From the NCBI GenBank assembly GCA_033064195.1, contig JARBJD010000201.1:62001-126000 (forward strand): a stretch of DNA of 64,000 bases. Reading direction: 5' to 3'. Position 1 is the first letter of the stretch. Each line of letters begins with the position of its first letter. Position numbers and translations under genes: made by a program. Source of the DNA: Blattamonas nauphoetae. Its lineage: Eukaryota > Preaxostyla > Oxymonadida. The notes beneath the pieces were generated by a model. That model worked only from the letters and a program-made list of their open reading frames with translations, did no database searches and was not told where the DNA came from. Of the stretch, positions 32,878 to 44,435 are shown one piece after another.

Positions 32878-35800
32878 ATGACACTGCTAAAACCAATCAA
32901 AAATAGAATTCAAGAAATTCGAGACCTCTTTCCGAACACACAGTTTCAATTTAGTGATGGTCGAATCTACAATCCTGACATTAAGAATTATCAACATCAC
33001 AGATCTTTTCTCCTGAATATGCTACAACACACAGATCTCGAGTTTCCACATCCAACAAAGAATCTCGATCTCAATCTCATTCCAGATTTTATTGAACAAG
33101 TTAAACTTCGACAACAGATGGCGTCAGAAGATCGACTCGCTCACCGAATGATTGTTGAAAACATGAGAGCAAATCCAAGAGTGAACAGAGATGAACTGAA
33201 AAAGCAGGTGTTCAGAATGACATGGAAACTGAAATCAATTGAAGAGAAGTTGATGGATCATTGGATGAAGAATCTGTTGATCATTCAAAAGAAACATGAA
33301 CAAATGGAAAAGAGAGAAGTGCAGACCTTTGATGGATTTGAAGAATGCATATTATTAGCTGAACCACGAGACAAAGCAGCATTCAATGAATGTCTCATGA
33401 ATGCACGAAGGAAGTTCAAAAAGAATGAGGTTGAGAAGGTTGAAGATAATGGAAAACCATATCAACTGTACTTCCACAATCATCTGAAGAACGTTGAAGA
33501 AATCACAACATTCATCAAAGCAGTGTTCGACAAAGAGAAAGACCATCCATTCAAGATTAGTATTGACTTTGGAAAGATCATCGAGAGAAAAGACAAAGAT
33601 GAGACAACTTACAATGACTTCAGACCAGAATTGGAGAACACGTCAAAGAGTTTCCCAACGGTGATCAGAAGTTCAGGAGACATCAATGAGTATTCGAAGT
33701 ATGCAATCAATCTTATCAAAGAATCTCAAGAGAGAACACTGATGGATACGAAGACAATGTACATAGCATTCCACTCCATTCTAGTTGCAGTCTATCGATT
33801 CCCAGTTGCAGGAAAAGCGAATGCAATTCTCACTGAACACATCAAAACGAGAAACGTTCGGTACATCGATTCTGAGTTCAACATCTGCTTCTTTCAATCA
33901 TTGTCGTTCCTCACCCTTCCTGAAGTGCCTGGGAAAAAGATATCAATCAATATGAGAAACGTTGAAGCAAAACGATTGTTCGCTGTGCATAAGAAGCTGA
34001 CCCATCTCAAACCACATCAACTTACTGAGCACTTGCGAAAATATCCTGGATTTGATTTTGCATGTGATATGGAGACAGTCATGCAAGAATTTAACATCAC
34101 AGTTCACATTTATGAATTTGACGAAGACAAGAAGCGCTATTTCCTCAGTCAATCGTACATCAACGACAATGATGATGCACTTGTTCTTCCCATCCTGATG
34201 ATTCCACTGACAGCAACTCTCGTTCATGTCATGTTCATTGTTGATCCTGAGAAAATCACTGGATATAAACTCTGTCCGTATTGTCAGTCAAGAGGATTCC
34301 AAGTCAAGGATTCTCACTTCAAGACATACTACGAGAAGCATCTCAAAGAGTGCAAAGAGCTTGATGGAAAACATGTGAAGAAGATCACTCTTGACAAAAC
34401 ACCAAGACCATTTGTTCCACATATCCTCAACAATAGAACTTATGAATTTCTGATGGCACATAAGAGACAAGACGAATTCAAACCAACGCAGTACTACATC
34501 ACTTACGATTTCGAAACGATGGAAGATCTCATTCTTGACAACTTGATCTCTGATGACAATACTCAGTTGATTTCTCATCTGAAGCCTCTCTCCGTTGCAT
34601 CATCAATTAAGACAAAATCAGGTGTGAAGTCAATCTACTTTGATCTTCGAGATGGAAAAGACTTCGTGAAGCAATGGATCAGAGAACTCTTCAAATATGC
34701 AGAGACAGTTCGAGAGGACAACTCCTACGAAGACCTGGAAATACCCTCACAAAACGAAGTCAGTGTGATTGGATTCAACAGTTCCAGATTCGACCTCAAT
34801 CACATCTTTCGTGATCTCGTTGACAAGGATTGGAAAGTGGTGAGTTTCCTTGGATCCACAACGAAGTACAAACAAGTACTGATCCGACATGAGAAGACAC
34901 AACAGGTGCTCCGCTTCATTGACATGATGTCATACACAGGACCAATGACTTTGGATAATGCAGTGAAGGCTTTTGGAGGTAAAACGAATCTTCAGAAATC
35001 ATTCTTTGCTTACGAATCATTTGATTCATCAGATTACGACACAGTGTTGAGCAAACAAGAACCATTCTCCAAATATGAATTCTATTCGAGTCTCAACAAC
35101 AGTGAAATGTCAGACAGTGATTACCAATTGTACCTTGATGATTGGAACAAACAAGGATTCAAAAACAGATGGGAGTATCTGAAATTCTACAACATCAGAG
35201 ACGTTGAATGCATGATTGCACCACTGGACAATCTGATTGATCTGAATTTCCAATACAAAGTGGACATGTTGCACAATCTCTCACTGTCAGCCAATGCGTC
35301 AGCAATCAAATATGCGTGTGCCTACAAAGATTTTGATATCGATGATGATTTCAATGGCGTGGATCAATCTGGTGAAATAAAAATCACCAAACAATACTGG
35401 AAGTACAAAGTTGCATCGTACATCTATCAAGACCAGAAAGCTCATCGCAGTACTGATAAAAATGTCACTGAAGCAGATTACGATTGGTTTGTTCAACAGT
35501 GCAAGAGAGTGTGCTACATCTGCAAGAGTCACTTCTCACAAGCAGTTCGACCAACATTGGATCGAATCGACAATTCAAAAGGACATTCAAAAGAGAACGT
35601 GAAGATCTGCTGTGACTACTGCAACACTTACAAGTCAGACAAAGATGAACATCTCACAAGATTGAGAATTCAACTGAAGAAGTACTGCATCTGGAAATCA
35701 CTTCCAATGACTCTGACACATGAGCAAACATATCACAAACTGAGAGCAGCAGTGACTGGTGGATTATCGAATGTTCAACATCGACAGAACATTAAAGACG

Positions 35801-37052
35801 CGACTCCAATCAATCACTTCAAGTTCGAAGATGGAAGAGTTATCTCAAAAGATACTGAACATAAAATGACTCACGTCTGCGGTGTTGACTTTAATTCACT
35901 CTATCCAAGTGCATTCTCATCAATCAAGAACAAGAACAATCCATACACTAATCACAGAATGTACATGCCAGGAAGATGTTTGTACACCGCAACAGGAGAC
36001 AAAGAATGTCGCAAGATTATCGAAGACAAGAATCAGAAGACACTATTTGTTGCAGAACTGAAAGGACACATCGACGAGAAGTACATAAATGAGTTCATAA
36101 ATTTCCCACCAATCTTCAGAAACATCATTATCAATACGACAGAAGAAAACATTGGAGAGAAGACGTATTCATTGATGAAGAAACATGGATTAAAGACTGA
36201 TGACAAACAAAGAAAGCTGACCCAACTCTTGAGCACACACGATCAGTATATGTTCTTTTCGACATACTATCTGTGGTTCCTCATCGACTACTGCCACTTC
36301 ATTGTTGATGACATCAAGAGTGTGATGGTGTTCTCGAGACATGCTGGATTCGAACCATTTGTGACCTCATTCATGAATGATCGAATAGAAGCAATGAAGG
36401 TTGGGAACAAAGGAAAGGAACAATTCTGTAAGACCAACTTGAATGGAAGTTACGGATACGATGGAATGAACACTGAGAAGTACAACTCAATCACAATCTG
36501 CAATGAGAAGAGAACATACTTGAAACAAATGATGAAAGGATTTGTGGCGACTCGAGAGATCAATGAGGACAACTACATTGTGATTGAAGATCGAGAGAAA
36601 GCATCACGCAAAACATGTCTGCAAGAAGCAGTGTTCACACTCGACAATGCCAAGTTCTGGTCTCTGAATTTCATCTACAACTTCATGTACAAGTGCCTAG
36701 ACATGAACAAGATTCATTTCTGTGAAGGAGACACTGACTCTGCTTATTGGGCGATTAGTGGAGATCCGAATGCTGGAATTCATCAACAATTTGAACATGT
36801 GATTGCCGACAAGGAATTCTATGATGCACACAAATATGAATGGTTTCCCAATCCTGAAAAAGGAGTTGATGATGAGAAGAAGCTGTTGAGACTAGCAATT
36901 GAAAAGGAAGGTGAACAGATGATCTGTCTTGCACCCAAGTGTTACTCTCTCGATGAGAAATGTAAAATCAAAGGAGTGTCTCTGAAGAAAACAACAATAA
37001 CAAGCAACGACTATGTGAAGTGCCTCAATGGAGAGAAAACTGTGACAACAAC
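32878..37052 (+). CDS. E1 protein-primed DNA polymerase B, part before the E2 insertion
   Basis: About 1,390 residues of a protein-primed family B polymerase, the replicase of Polintons. In order: an OTU-protease-like stretch (SEFNICFFQSL, about residue 335), a C2H2-like finger (CPYC ... H ... C, about 465), exonuclease motif YDFETME (about 543), an HNH-like segment (CYICKSHF ... LDRIDN ... CCDYCN, about 876-925), polymerase motif A DFNSLYPS (about 1003), motif B KTNLNGSYGYD (about 1184) and motif C EGDTDSAYW (about 1282). The gene is broken by insertion of E2; the tail lies at 60353. It is longer than most Polinton polymerases because of the extra N-terminal and HNH-like parts. Confidence 0.9.
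37047..37052. repeat. Left 6-bp target duplication of E2
   Basis: AACAAC, repeated at 60347-60352. Six bases is the Polinton standard. Confidence 0.9.
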
Positions 37053-37335
37053 AGTAGTATAGAACAAGAATATCGATACCGACCTAGATCCCATTTAGTC
37101 CGGAATAGATTGTCGTTCATGATGAACAGTGATTCTCAATTCCGATTGAACCAACGATTATTTTTAAAGTACAATCAGCGATGATCCCAATATGACAGAT
37201 AATACTTTTTCCAGCATTTCGGTGTATCCTTTTTTCATGTCTAAATTCAATTATTTAGTCAAAAAAGAGACCTCATTTGCAAGCTTAAATCTAAAGGGTT
37301 TTTTTCATCATTGGAGAAAACATTCGTTTAATTTT
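37053..37335 (+). repeat. E2 left terminal inverted repeat
   Basis: Begins AGTAGTATAGAACAAG. Nearly identical to 45691-45973 and to the reverse complement of 60064-60346. It stops just before the start-codon motif of the first gene. Confidence 0.9.
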
Positions 37336-37364
37336 TTATTTTCTGATTTTTTATTTTGTATTAA

Positions 37365-37949
37365 ATGACAAATCAGCTGACACCAAACAAACTAATCGAG
37401 ACTCTAAATAATGAAAAGTTAATATTGATAACCGAACCAGTTCTGAATCGTTCTGGAACCTCATATTTATCACATGGAACTTTCGACTACGCAAGCGAAG
37501 ATAAACCTGATGAGATTTATCGAGTTTACATTACCTCTTTCGTTAAAGGATCAAGACCACATCTGAACCCCAATTTATATCACAGATTCGACAACTGTTG
37601 TACAAAAGAAAAATTCATTGAGTCCCTTCACAGTGAGAATTGTGAACTCGTTGATGAGTACAAATCTTCAGAGTCAGTAGTGAGATATCTTCACGAGGGA
37701 GTTGAATGGAGAATCAAACCATCACAATGGATGAAAGGAGTTAGAACACATGAGAAGAAGCGTAAACATTACACTCAATCGTTTGTTGAAAACGAACTGA
37801 GGAAACACAACTGTGAGCTCGTTGGTGAATACAAGAAAGTGATGGTTCCTTTTCACTATCGAGTGATTGGAGAAACTGAAGTATATAAAGCGAGACTTGA
37901 CGAATGGTTCAAAGCCAAAAATAAGCCCCATTTGAGGAAACCAAAATAA
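37365..37949 (+). CDS. E2 repeat-domain protein
   Basis: 194 residues in three units (NEKLILITEPVLNRSG; ENCELVDEYKSSES; HNCELVGEYKKVM), each ending in a W or F plus RPH/RTH/KPH. The protein is identical at the amino-acid level to that at 46004, with a few silent base differences. First gene inside the left terminal repeat and 43 bp before PolB. The T-rich motif at 37347-37364 precedes it. No catalytic residues recognised; DNA binding is a guess from the repeat form. Looks whole. Confidence 0.7.
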   Translation: MTNQLTPNKLIETLNNEKLILITEPVLNRSGTSYLSHGTFDYASEDKPDEIYRVYITSFVKGSRPHLNPNLYHRFDNCCTKEKFIESLHSENCELVDEYKSSESVVRYLHEGVEWRIKPSQWMKGVRTHEKKRKHYTQSFVENELRKHNCELVGEYKKVMVPFHYRVIGETEVYKARLDEWFKAKNKPHLRKPK

Positions 37950-37992
37950 TCACTTAAATTTTTTTATTTTTGAATTTTTTAATTCGTGTAAA

Positions 37993-40900
37993 ATGACAAC
38001 TCCTCTAAACTCAGTACTAACTTCCATCACCAAAATCAAACAACTGTTTCCGAACACCACATTTGAATTCAAGGATGAGCATGGATATGATCGACACTAC
38101 AATCCTGATAGTAAAAACTACAAGCATCAGAGATCATATCTCCTGGCAATGCTCAAGAATCCAGATATTCACTTTGATGGACCAGCAAAGAACATTGGTG
38201 ACAGTGATATCGAGAATTTCATTCAACGAGTTGAACAACAAAGAGAACAACAAGCAATTCAAAAACAGAACGAACAGAACAACAATGCAATGATGAATGA
38301 AGAGGATCACAATATCATCATCATCGATATGAAAGCTCATCCAAGAATTAACGAAACTGAACTGAAGAGAGAAGTGTTCAAGGTCACACGGAAACTAAAG
38401 TCGATTGAAGAGAAGTTGATGGATCATTGGATGAAGAATCTGTTGATCATTCAAAAGAAAAACGAACGAATGGAAGCCAAAGAAGTGAAGTCATTTGATG
38501 GATTTGATGAATGTATTCTGCTCGCTGAACCACGAAACAAAAATGCATTCAATTCATGTTTACAGAGTGCACGAAGGAAGTTCAAAAAGAATGAGATTGA
38601 AAAAGAAAACACCAATGGAAAACCATATCAGTTGTACTTCCATAATCATCTGAAGAACGTTGAAGAAATCACGACATTCATCAAGACTGTGTACGATAAA
38701 GAGAAGGATCATCCATTCAAGATTAGCATTGATTTTGGAAAGATCGTAGAGAGAAAAGATGGTGATGAAACTACATACAATGACTTCAGACCAGAATTGG
38801 AGAACACATCAAAGAGTTTCCCAACAGTAATTCGTAATGAATCAGACGTCCATGAGTATTCCAAGTATGCAATCAACCTCATCAAGGAATCACAAGAGAG
38901 AACGTTAATGGATACCAAGTCAATGTTTATCGCTTTTCATTCTCTTTTGGTTGCAGTTTACAGATTTCCAGTTGCAGGAAAAGCAAATGCTTTACTCACC
39001 ATCCATATGAAGACACACAATATTAAATACGTTGATTCACCATACAATATTTGTTTCTTTCAAGCTGTTTCACACAAAACACTTCCAGATACACCAGAAC
39101 GTAAAATACCACTGAATACCAGAAATGCTGAAGCACACCGACTGTTTGCCAAATGCAAGAATCTTACCCATCTTACATCACATCAATTGACACCCTTTCT
39201 TCAACAATATCCTGGATTTGATATTGGATCTGACATGGAAGAAACAATGAAGATTCTAAACCTCACAGTTCACATTTATGAATATGACGAAGATAAAGGT
39301 CGATACTTCCTCAGTCAATCATACGTCAACGAAAATGATGATGCACTTGTTGTTCCAATTCTCATTGTTCCACTCACAGCAACAATGGTTCACGTGATGT
39401 TCATTGCTGATCCTGAAAAACTCACTGGATTTAAACTATGCCCATATTGTCAATCAAGAGGATTCCAAGTGAGAAATACAAACTTCAGCAGAGATTTTGA
39501 GAAACACATTGCTGAGTGTAAAGAGCTCGATGGAAAACACATGAAGAAGATTCAACTTGATCGTACGCCAAGACCTTATGTTCCACATATTCTCAACAAC
39601 AGAACGTTTGAGTTTCTCATGGCACACAAAAGACAAGACGAATTCAAACCAACACAATACTACATCACGTACGATTTTGAAACAATGGAAGATCTCATTC
39701 TTGATAGTCTATTCTCTGATGACAACACTCAGTTGATCTCACACTTGAAGCCTCTCTCTGTTGCATCAGCAATCAAAACAAAATCCGGTATGAAGTCAAT
39801 CTACTTTGACCTTCGAGATGGAAAGGACTTTGTGAAGCAGTGGATCAGAGAACTCTTCAAATATGCTGAGACAGTACGAGAGGACAACTATTACGAAGAC
39901 CCAGAAATACCTTCACAAATTGAAGTTAGTGTTATCGGTTTCAACAGCTCCAGATTCGACATCAATCTCATCTTCCGTGATCTCGTTGACAAGGATTGGA
40001 AAGTGGTGAGCTTCCTTGGATCAACAACGAAGTACAAACAAGTATTGATCAGACATGAGAAGACACAACAAGTGCTTCGCTTTATTGACATGATGTCATA
40101 CACAGGACCAATGACTTTGGATAATGCAGTGAAGGCTTTTGGAGGTAAAACGAATCTTCAGAAATCATTCTTTGCTTACGAATCATTTGATTCATCAGAT
40201 TACGACACAGTGTTGAGCAAACAAGAACCATTCTCCAAATATGAATTCTATTCGAGTCTCAACAACAGTGAAATGTCAGACAGTGATTACCAATTGTACC
40301 TTGATGATTGGAACAAACAAGGATTCAAAAACAGATGGGACTACCTGAAATTCTACAACATTAGAGATGTCGAGTGTATGATTGCACCACTTGATAATCT
40401 CATTGATCTGAACTTCCAATACAAAGTGGATATGTTGCACAATCTCTCACTGTCCGCAAATGCTTCTGCAATCAAGTATGCCTGTGCCTACAAGGACTTT
40501 GATATCGACGATGATTTCAATGGAGTGGATCAATCTGGTGAAATAAAAATCACCAAACAATACTGGAAGTACAAGGTCGCAGGATACATCTATCAAGACC
40601 AGAAAGCTCATCGCAATACTGACAAAAATGTCACTGAAGCAGACAATGATTGGTTTGTTCAGCAATGCAAGAGAGTGTGCTACATCTGCAAGAGTCACTT
40701 CTCACAAGCAGTTCGACCAACTTTGGATAGAATCGACAATTCAAAAGGACATTCAAAAGAGAACGTAAAGATCTGCTGTGATTTCTGCAACACTTACAAG
40801 TCAGACCATGATGAGCATCTCACAAGATTGAGAATTCAACTGAAGAAGTACTGCATCTGGAAATCACTACCAATGACTCTGACACACGAGCAAACATATC

Positions 40901-42399
40901 ACAAGTTGAGAGCAGCAGTGACTGGTGGATTATCGAATGTTCAACATCGACAGAACATCAAAGACGTGACACTAATCAACCATTTCAAGTACGAAGACGG
41001 TAAGGTCTTGTCAAAAGATTCAGAAAACATCATGACTCATGTCTGTGGTGTTGACTTTAATTCTCTCTACCCAAGTGCTTTCTCATCAATCAAGAACAAA
41101 AACAATCCATACACCGGACACAGAATGTACATGCCAGGACGATGCTTATTCACCGCAACAGGAGACAAAGAATGCAGGAAGATCATCGAAGACAAGAATC
41201 AGAAGACATTGTTCGTTGCAGAACTGAAGGGACACATCGATGAGAAATACATTAATGATTTCATTAACTTCCCACCAATCTTCAGAAACATTGTGGTCAA
41301 TACGACTGAAGAAAACATTGGAGAGAAGACTTACTCGTTGATGAAGAAACATGGATTGAAGACTGATGACAAACAACGGAAGCTGACTCAACTCTTGAGT
41401 ACACACGATCAGTATATGTTCTTTTCGACATACTATCTGTGGTTCCTCATCGACTATTGCCACTTCATTATTGATGACGTAAAGAGTGTGATGGTGTTCT
41501 CGAGACATGCTGGATTTGAACCATTTGTGACATCGTTCATGAATGATAGGATTGAAGCAATGAAGGTTGGAAACAAAGGAAAAGAGCAGTTCTGTAAGAC
41601 CAACTTGAATGGAAGTTACGGATACGATGGAATGAACACTGAGAAGTACAACTCAATCACAATCTGCAATGAGAAGAGAACATACTTGAAACAAATGATG
41701 AAAGGATTTGTAGCCACTCGAGAGATCAATGAGGACAACTACATTGTGATTGAAGACAGAGAGAAAGCATCATGCAAAACATGTCTGCAAGAAGCAGTAT
41801 TCACACTCGACAATGCCAAGTTCTGGTATCTGAATTTCATCTACAACTTCATGTACAAATGCCTAGACATGAACAAGATTCATTTCTGTGAGGGTGATAC
41901 TGATTCTGCTTATTGGGCAATTAGTGGAGATCCAAGTGCTGGAATTCATCAACAATTTGAACATGTGATTGCTGACAAAGAATTCTATGATGCACACAAA
42001 TATGAATGGTTTCCCAATCCTGAAAAAGGAGTTGATGATGAGAAGAAGCTGTTGGGACTAGCAATTGAAAAGGAAGGTGAACAGATGATATGTCTAGCTC
42101 TAAAGTGCTACTCTCTCGATGAGAAATGCAAAATCAAAGGAGTGTCATTAAAGAAAACAAATATCACGAGTGACGATTATGTGAAGTGCCTCAATGGAGA
42201 GAAAACAGTGACTACAACACTGAACTTTCAGACAAGAAGAGTTCATTCTGACGATGACACCAATGGATTTGAGATTGCGAAAATACAACAGCAAAAACTC
42301 AGTCTCAGTGGAATACATCTGAAGGCAATCGTATTGGAAAATGAATCGTGTCCTCCATTCATTCATGGACTGAAAGCTACTGATTATATTATTGAATAA
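37993..42399 (+). CDS. E2 protein-primed DNA polymerase B
   Basis: 1,468 residues, looks whole. Same layout as the E1 enzyme: N-terminal helical region with a Gln/Asn-rich insertion, OTU-like stretch (SPYNICFFQAV), C2H2-like finger, exonuclease YDFETME, HNH-like segment, then DFNSLYPS, KTNLNGSYGYD and EGDTDSAYW. After the polymerase core comes a short conserved tail ending KATDYIIE. It copies the element using a protein primer, as known for the family. Parts of the sequence between 40.08 and 40.34 kb are base-for-base the same as E1, while other parts differ, which suggests gene conversion. Confidence 0.9.
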   Translation: MTTPLNSVLTSITKIKQLFPNTTFEFKDEHGYDRHYNPDSKNYKHQRSYLLAMLKNPDIHFDGPAKNIGDSDIENFIQRVEQQREQQAIQKQNEQNNNAMMNEEDHNIIIIDMKAHPRINETELKREVFKVTRKLKSIEEKLMDHWMKNLLIIQKKNERMEAKEVKSFDGFDECILLAEPRNKNAFNSCLQSARRKFKKNEIEKENTNGKPYQLYFHNHLKNVEEITTFIKTVYDKEKDHPFKISIDFGKIVERKDGDETTYNDFRPELENTSKSFPTVIRNESDVHEYSKYAINLIKESQERTLMDTKSMFIAFHSLLVAVYRFPVAGKANALLTIHMKTHNIKYVDSPYNICFFQAVSHKTLPDTPERKIPLNTRNAEAHRLFAKCKNLTHLTSHQLTPFLQQYPGFDIGSDMEETMKILNLTVHIYEYDEDKGRYFLSQSYVNENDDALVVPILIVPLTATMVHVMFIADPEKLTGFKLCPYCQSRGFQVRNTNFSRDFEKHIAECKELDGKHMKKIQLDRTPRPYVPHILNNRTFEFLMAHKRQDEFKPTQYYITYDFETMEDLILDSLFSDDNTQLISHLKPLSVASAIKTKSGMKSIYFDLRDGKDFVKQWIRELFKYAETVREDNYYEDPEIPSQIEVSVIGFNSSRFDINLIFRDLVDKDWKVVSFLGSTTKYKQVLIRHEKTQQVLRFIDMMSYTGPMTLDNAVKAFGGKTNLQKSFFAYESFDSSDYDTVLSKQEPFSKYEFYSSLNNSEMSDSDYQLYLDDWNKQGFKNRWDYLKFYNIRDVECMIAPLDNLIDLNFQYKVDMLHNLSLSANASAIKYACAYKDFDIDDDFNGVDQSGEIKITKQYWKYKVAGYIYQDQKAHRNTDKNVTEADNDWFVQQCKRVCYICKSHFSQAVRPTLDRIDNSKGHSKENVKICCDFCNTYKSDHDEHLTRLRIQLKKYCIWKSLPMTLTHEQTYHKLRAAVTGGLSNVQHRQNIKDVTLINHFKYEDGKVLSKDSENIMTHVCGVDFNSLYPSAFSSIKNKNNPYTGHRMYMPGRCLFTATGDKECRKIIEDKNQKTLFVAELKGHIDEKYINDFINFPPIFRNIVVNTTEENIGEKTYSLMKKHGLKTDDKQRKLTQLLSTHDQYMFFSTYYLWFLIDYCHFIIDDVKSVMVFSRHAGFEPFVTSFMNDRIEAMKVGNKGKEQFCKTNLNGSYGYDGMNTEKYNSITICNEKRTYLKQMMKGFVATREINEDNYIVIEDREKASCKTCLQEAVFTLDNAKFWYLNFIYNFMYKCLDMNKIHFCEGDTDSAYWAISGDPSAGIHQQFEHVIADKEFYDAHKYEWFPNPEKGVDDEKKLLGLAIEKEGEQMICLALKCYSLDEKCKIKGVSLKKTNITSDDYVKCLNGEKTVTTTLNFQTRRVHSDDDTNGFEIAKIQQQKLSLSGIHLKAIVLENESCPPFIHGLKATDYIIE

Positions 42400-42407
42400 A
42401 CACAAAC

Positions 42408-42422
42408 TTTATTTTTGAATAA
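42408..42422 (+). promoter_or_regulatory. T-rich start-codon motif of E2 integrase
   Basis: TTTATTTTTGAATAA touches the ATG at 42423, only nine bases after the PolB stop. Confidence 0.6.
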
Positions 42423-44369
42423 ATGAATACACACTTTTTAAGTTCAAAAGAAATTGATTCAATAGTGAAGAATCTCCTTTCTTCAGCACGTGTTGTGCAT
42501 TTTACAATTGAGAATATCAGGAAAGATCCTACTCAGATTTTACCAGTCTATCATGGCTCTTTTTCAGTAGGAGGAGGATTTGACGCAAATGACGAAACAT
42601 ATTTTGAGGATTGGTTCAGTGGAGAATTACCTCCTGATTTATACCTAATTGATGGAGTGAAAGTGATTCAACGATTTGTAAAGCAATTTCTTGGAAAAAC
42701 TATTAATGATTCCAGAGCTCAACAAGCGTACAAAGCATATCAACAATATTATTACGAAGCACAAGATATTCACTTTGGACAATCTCCACAACCAGTGGCA
42801 GTACCGATGGAAACACCAACGCAACCATCAACTCAACCCCTGGGAGGTCTCGAAGCCTTTAGCAAGACGAGTTCAACATTGTCATCATCAATCAGAGCTG
42901 GTAAGAAGAGACGTCCGAAACCATCACATCATGAATTTCCAGCAAGAGAGAGAAGGTTCGATGAAGATATATTTGTGACTATTTCGCAAGTGCCGGACAT
43001 TGTTTCAAGAAATCCATCAGAGAGAATAGGAACGGAACCAACCACACGACAAGTACTAGAAATGTTGGAACAAATGAAAGGATTATTTGACTATCAACAA
43101 AAAGACAATTCAGAAGATGAACAAATCAAAGCTGAGAACTCAATCATGGATAATCAGCAACGTATGGAACAATTCATCACTAATAAGATTGTAGAGACAA
43201 AGAAGATGAACCGAGACATATTTGTCCTATCACACATTCCCAGAGCAGTTGATAGTGATGACACTGATTTCATTATTGCTCATCCGAAACAAATACCATT
43301 TGGCGGAAGATCATTTCAGGATTGGTATGAGGAATATGTTCATAGATGGAATCTCGCGAATCCAAAACAAACAATGAACTTACGAGCACAAAAACGTACG
43401 GAACTGGCTAATAGATTGCCGAAGACAACAAGACCGGTTGAGAAAATACAATATCCTTTTCGATCAAAGATGCAATTCATGTCAAAAGACATCACTGGAG
43501 ATCCACATCATATATCAGACAGAAAGGTTCCACAGAATTGTGACAGACCGTACTTTTCTCCCAAGTTTGGATCATGGGAAATTGATCTTGTATTCATCCA
43601 ATCACCAACGTCGAAAACAGTGTTGCAGATATACCTCTTCGCAATTAACATCAACACTAAATACCTGGTTGTCATTCCAGTTCTGGATAAATCATGGAGC
43701 AAAGTCAAGACTGCAATCAACGATCTGATTAATCATCGTGGAGTTCATGTCAACAACATTCGAGGTGATGGTGAAGCAGCATGGACTAGTATTGAAGCAT
43801 CAGTGTTTTTCAAGCAGCAGAAAGTCAGCACATATTTCACAAGTTCACCATTCACAAATCACAACAGAATTGTGGATCGAGTGATCAGAACAATCAGAGA
43901 TGGATTCCAAGACAATGCGACACAAATAGCAAATCATTCACTGATGAATCAGATGGTGGAATACTACAACATGACTCCACATCGAGCGTACTGGAACAAG
44001 TTCACTCCACAGCAGGCACAAAACAATAGAGAGATTGAAGCACTGTACATCTCCAGTTGTGAAGAGCAATTAAAGAACATCCAAAGACAACAGACAACAC
44101 AGATGTTATGGAAATACAAACCAGGAAACATTCTACTGATCCACCTTGATTTGGACAAGACTGTTGCCAAATTTCAGAAGAAGCGAAGACAGTTTCAATT
44201 CGTGGGGCAGTTCATCGAATACAAACACGGTAATGTGGTAGCTACTCTACTGAACGGACTCACGAATCTGTCAAAAGTTGTCTACGTTCCAATCCAACAC
44301 ACAAAGTTCCATGCTGACTCAATTGACGACTTAACTCCAGAGTTCATTAAAGAATTTAATTTGGTGTAA
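42423..44369 (+). CDS. E2 integrase (retroviral-type, RVE fold)
   Basis: 648 residues, looks whole. An N-terminal region with a DETYFEDWF motif and Gln/Pro-rich linker is followed by an integrase core: WEIDLVF (first Asp), IRGDGEAAW (second Asp), then HNRIVDRVIRTIRDG with an acidic residue after 35 intervening positions; it is Asp in every copy here. The C-terminal part (KYKPGNILLIHLDLD, KVVYVPIQHTKF) is probably an SH3-like DNA-binding module. It inserts the element and makes the 6-bp duplication seen at 37047. The core is identical in long stretches to the E1 integrase although the N-terminal halves differ widely. Confidence 0.9.
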   Translation: MNTHFLSSKEIDSIVKNLLSSARVVHFTIENIRKDPTQILPVYHGSFSVGGGFDANDETYFEDWFSGELPPDLYLIDGVKVIQRFVKQFLGKTINDSRAQQAYKAYQQYYYEAQDIHFGQSPQPVAVPMETPTQPSTQPLGGLEAFSKTSSTLSSSIRAGKKRRPKPSHHEFPARERRFDEDIFVTISQVPDIVSRNPSERIGTEPTTRQVLEMLEQMKGLFDYQQKDNSEDEQIKAENSIMDNQQRMEQFITNKIVETKKMNRDIFVLSHIPRAVDSDDTDFIIAHPKQIPFGGRSFQDWYEEYVHRWNLANPKQTMNLRAQKRTELANRLPKTTRPVEKIQYPFRSKMQFMSKDITGDPHHISDRKVPQNCDRPYFSPKFGSWEIDLVFIQSPTSKTVLQIYLFAININTKYLVVIPVLDKSWSKVKTAINDLINHRGVHVNNIRGDGEAAWTSIEASVFFKQQKVSTYFTSSPFTNHNRIVDRVIRTIRDGFQDNATQIANHSLMNQMVEYYNMTPHRAYWNKFTPQQAQNNREIEALYISSCEEQLKNIQRQQTTQMLWKYKPGNILLIHLDLDKTVAKFQKKRRQFQFVGQFIEYKHGNVVATLLNGLTNLSKVVYVPIQHTKFHADSIDDLTPEFIKEFNLV

Positions 44370-44435
44370 TTACGATCTTCGATCTGAGAACAACGTTCGA
44401 TTCAATAATGTTTCCGATATTTTTATTTCTCTTAA

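Noticed and set aside
35495-35660. Intein in the polymerase
   Set aside because: The HNH-like part is too short, and no N-terminal Cys/Ser block or C-terminal HN block surrounds it.
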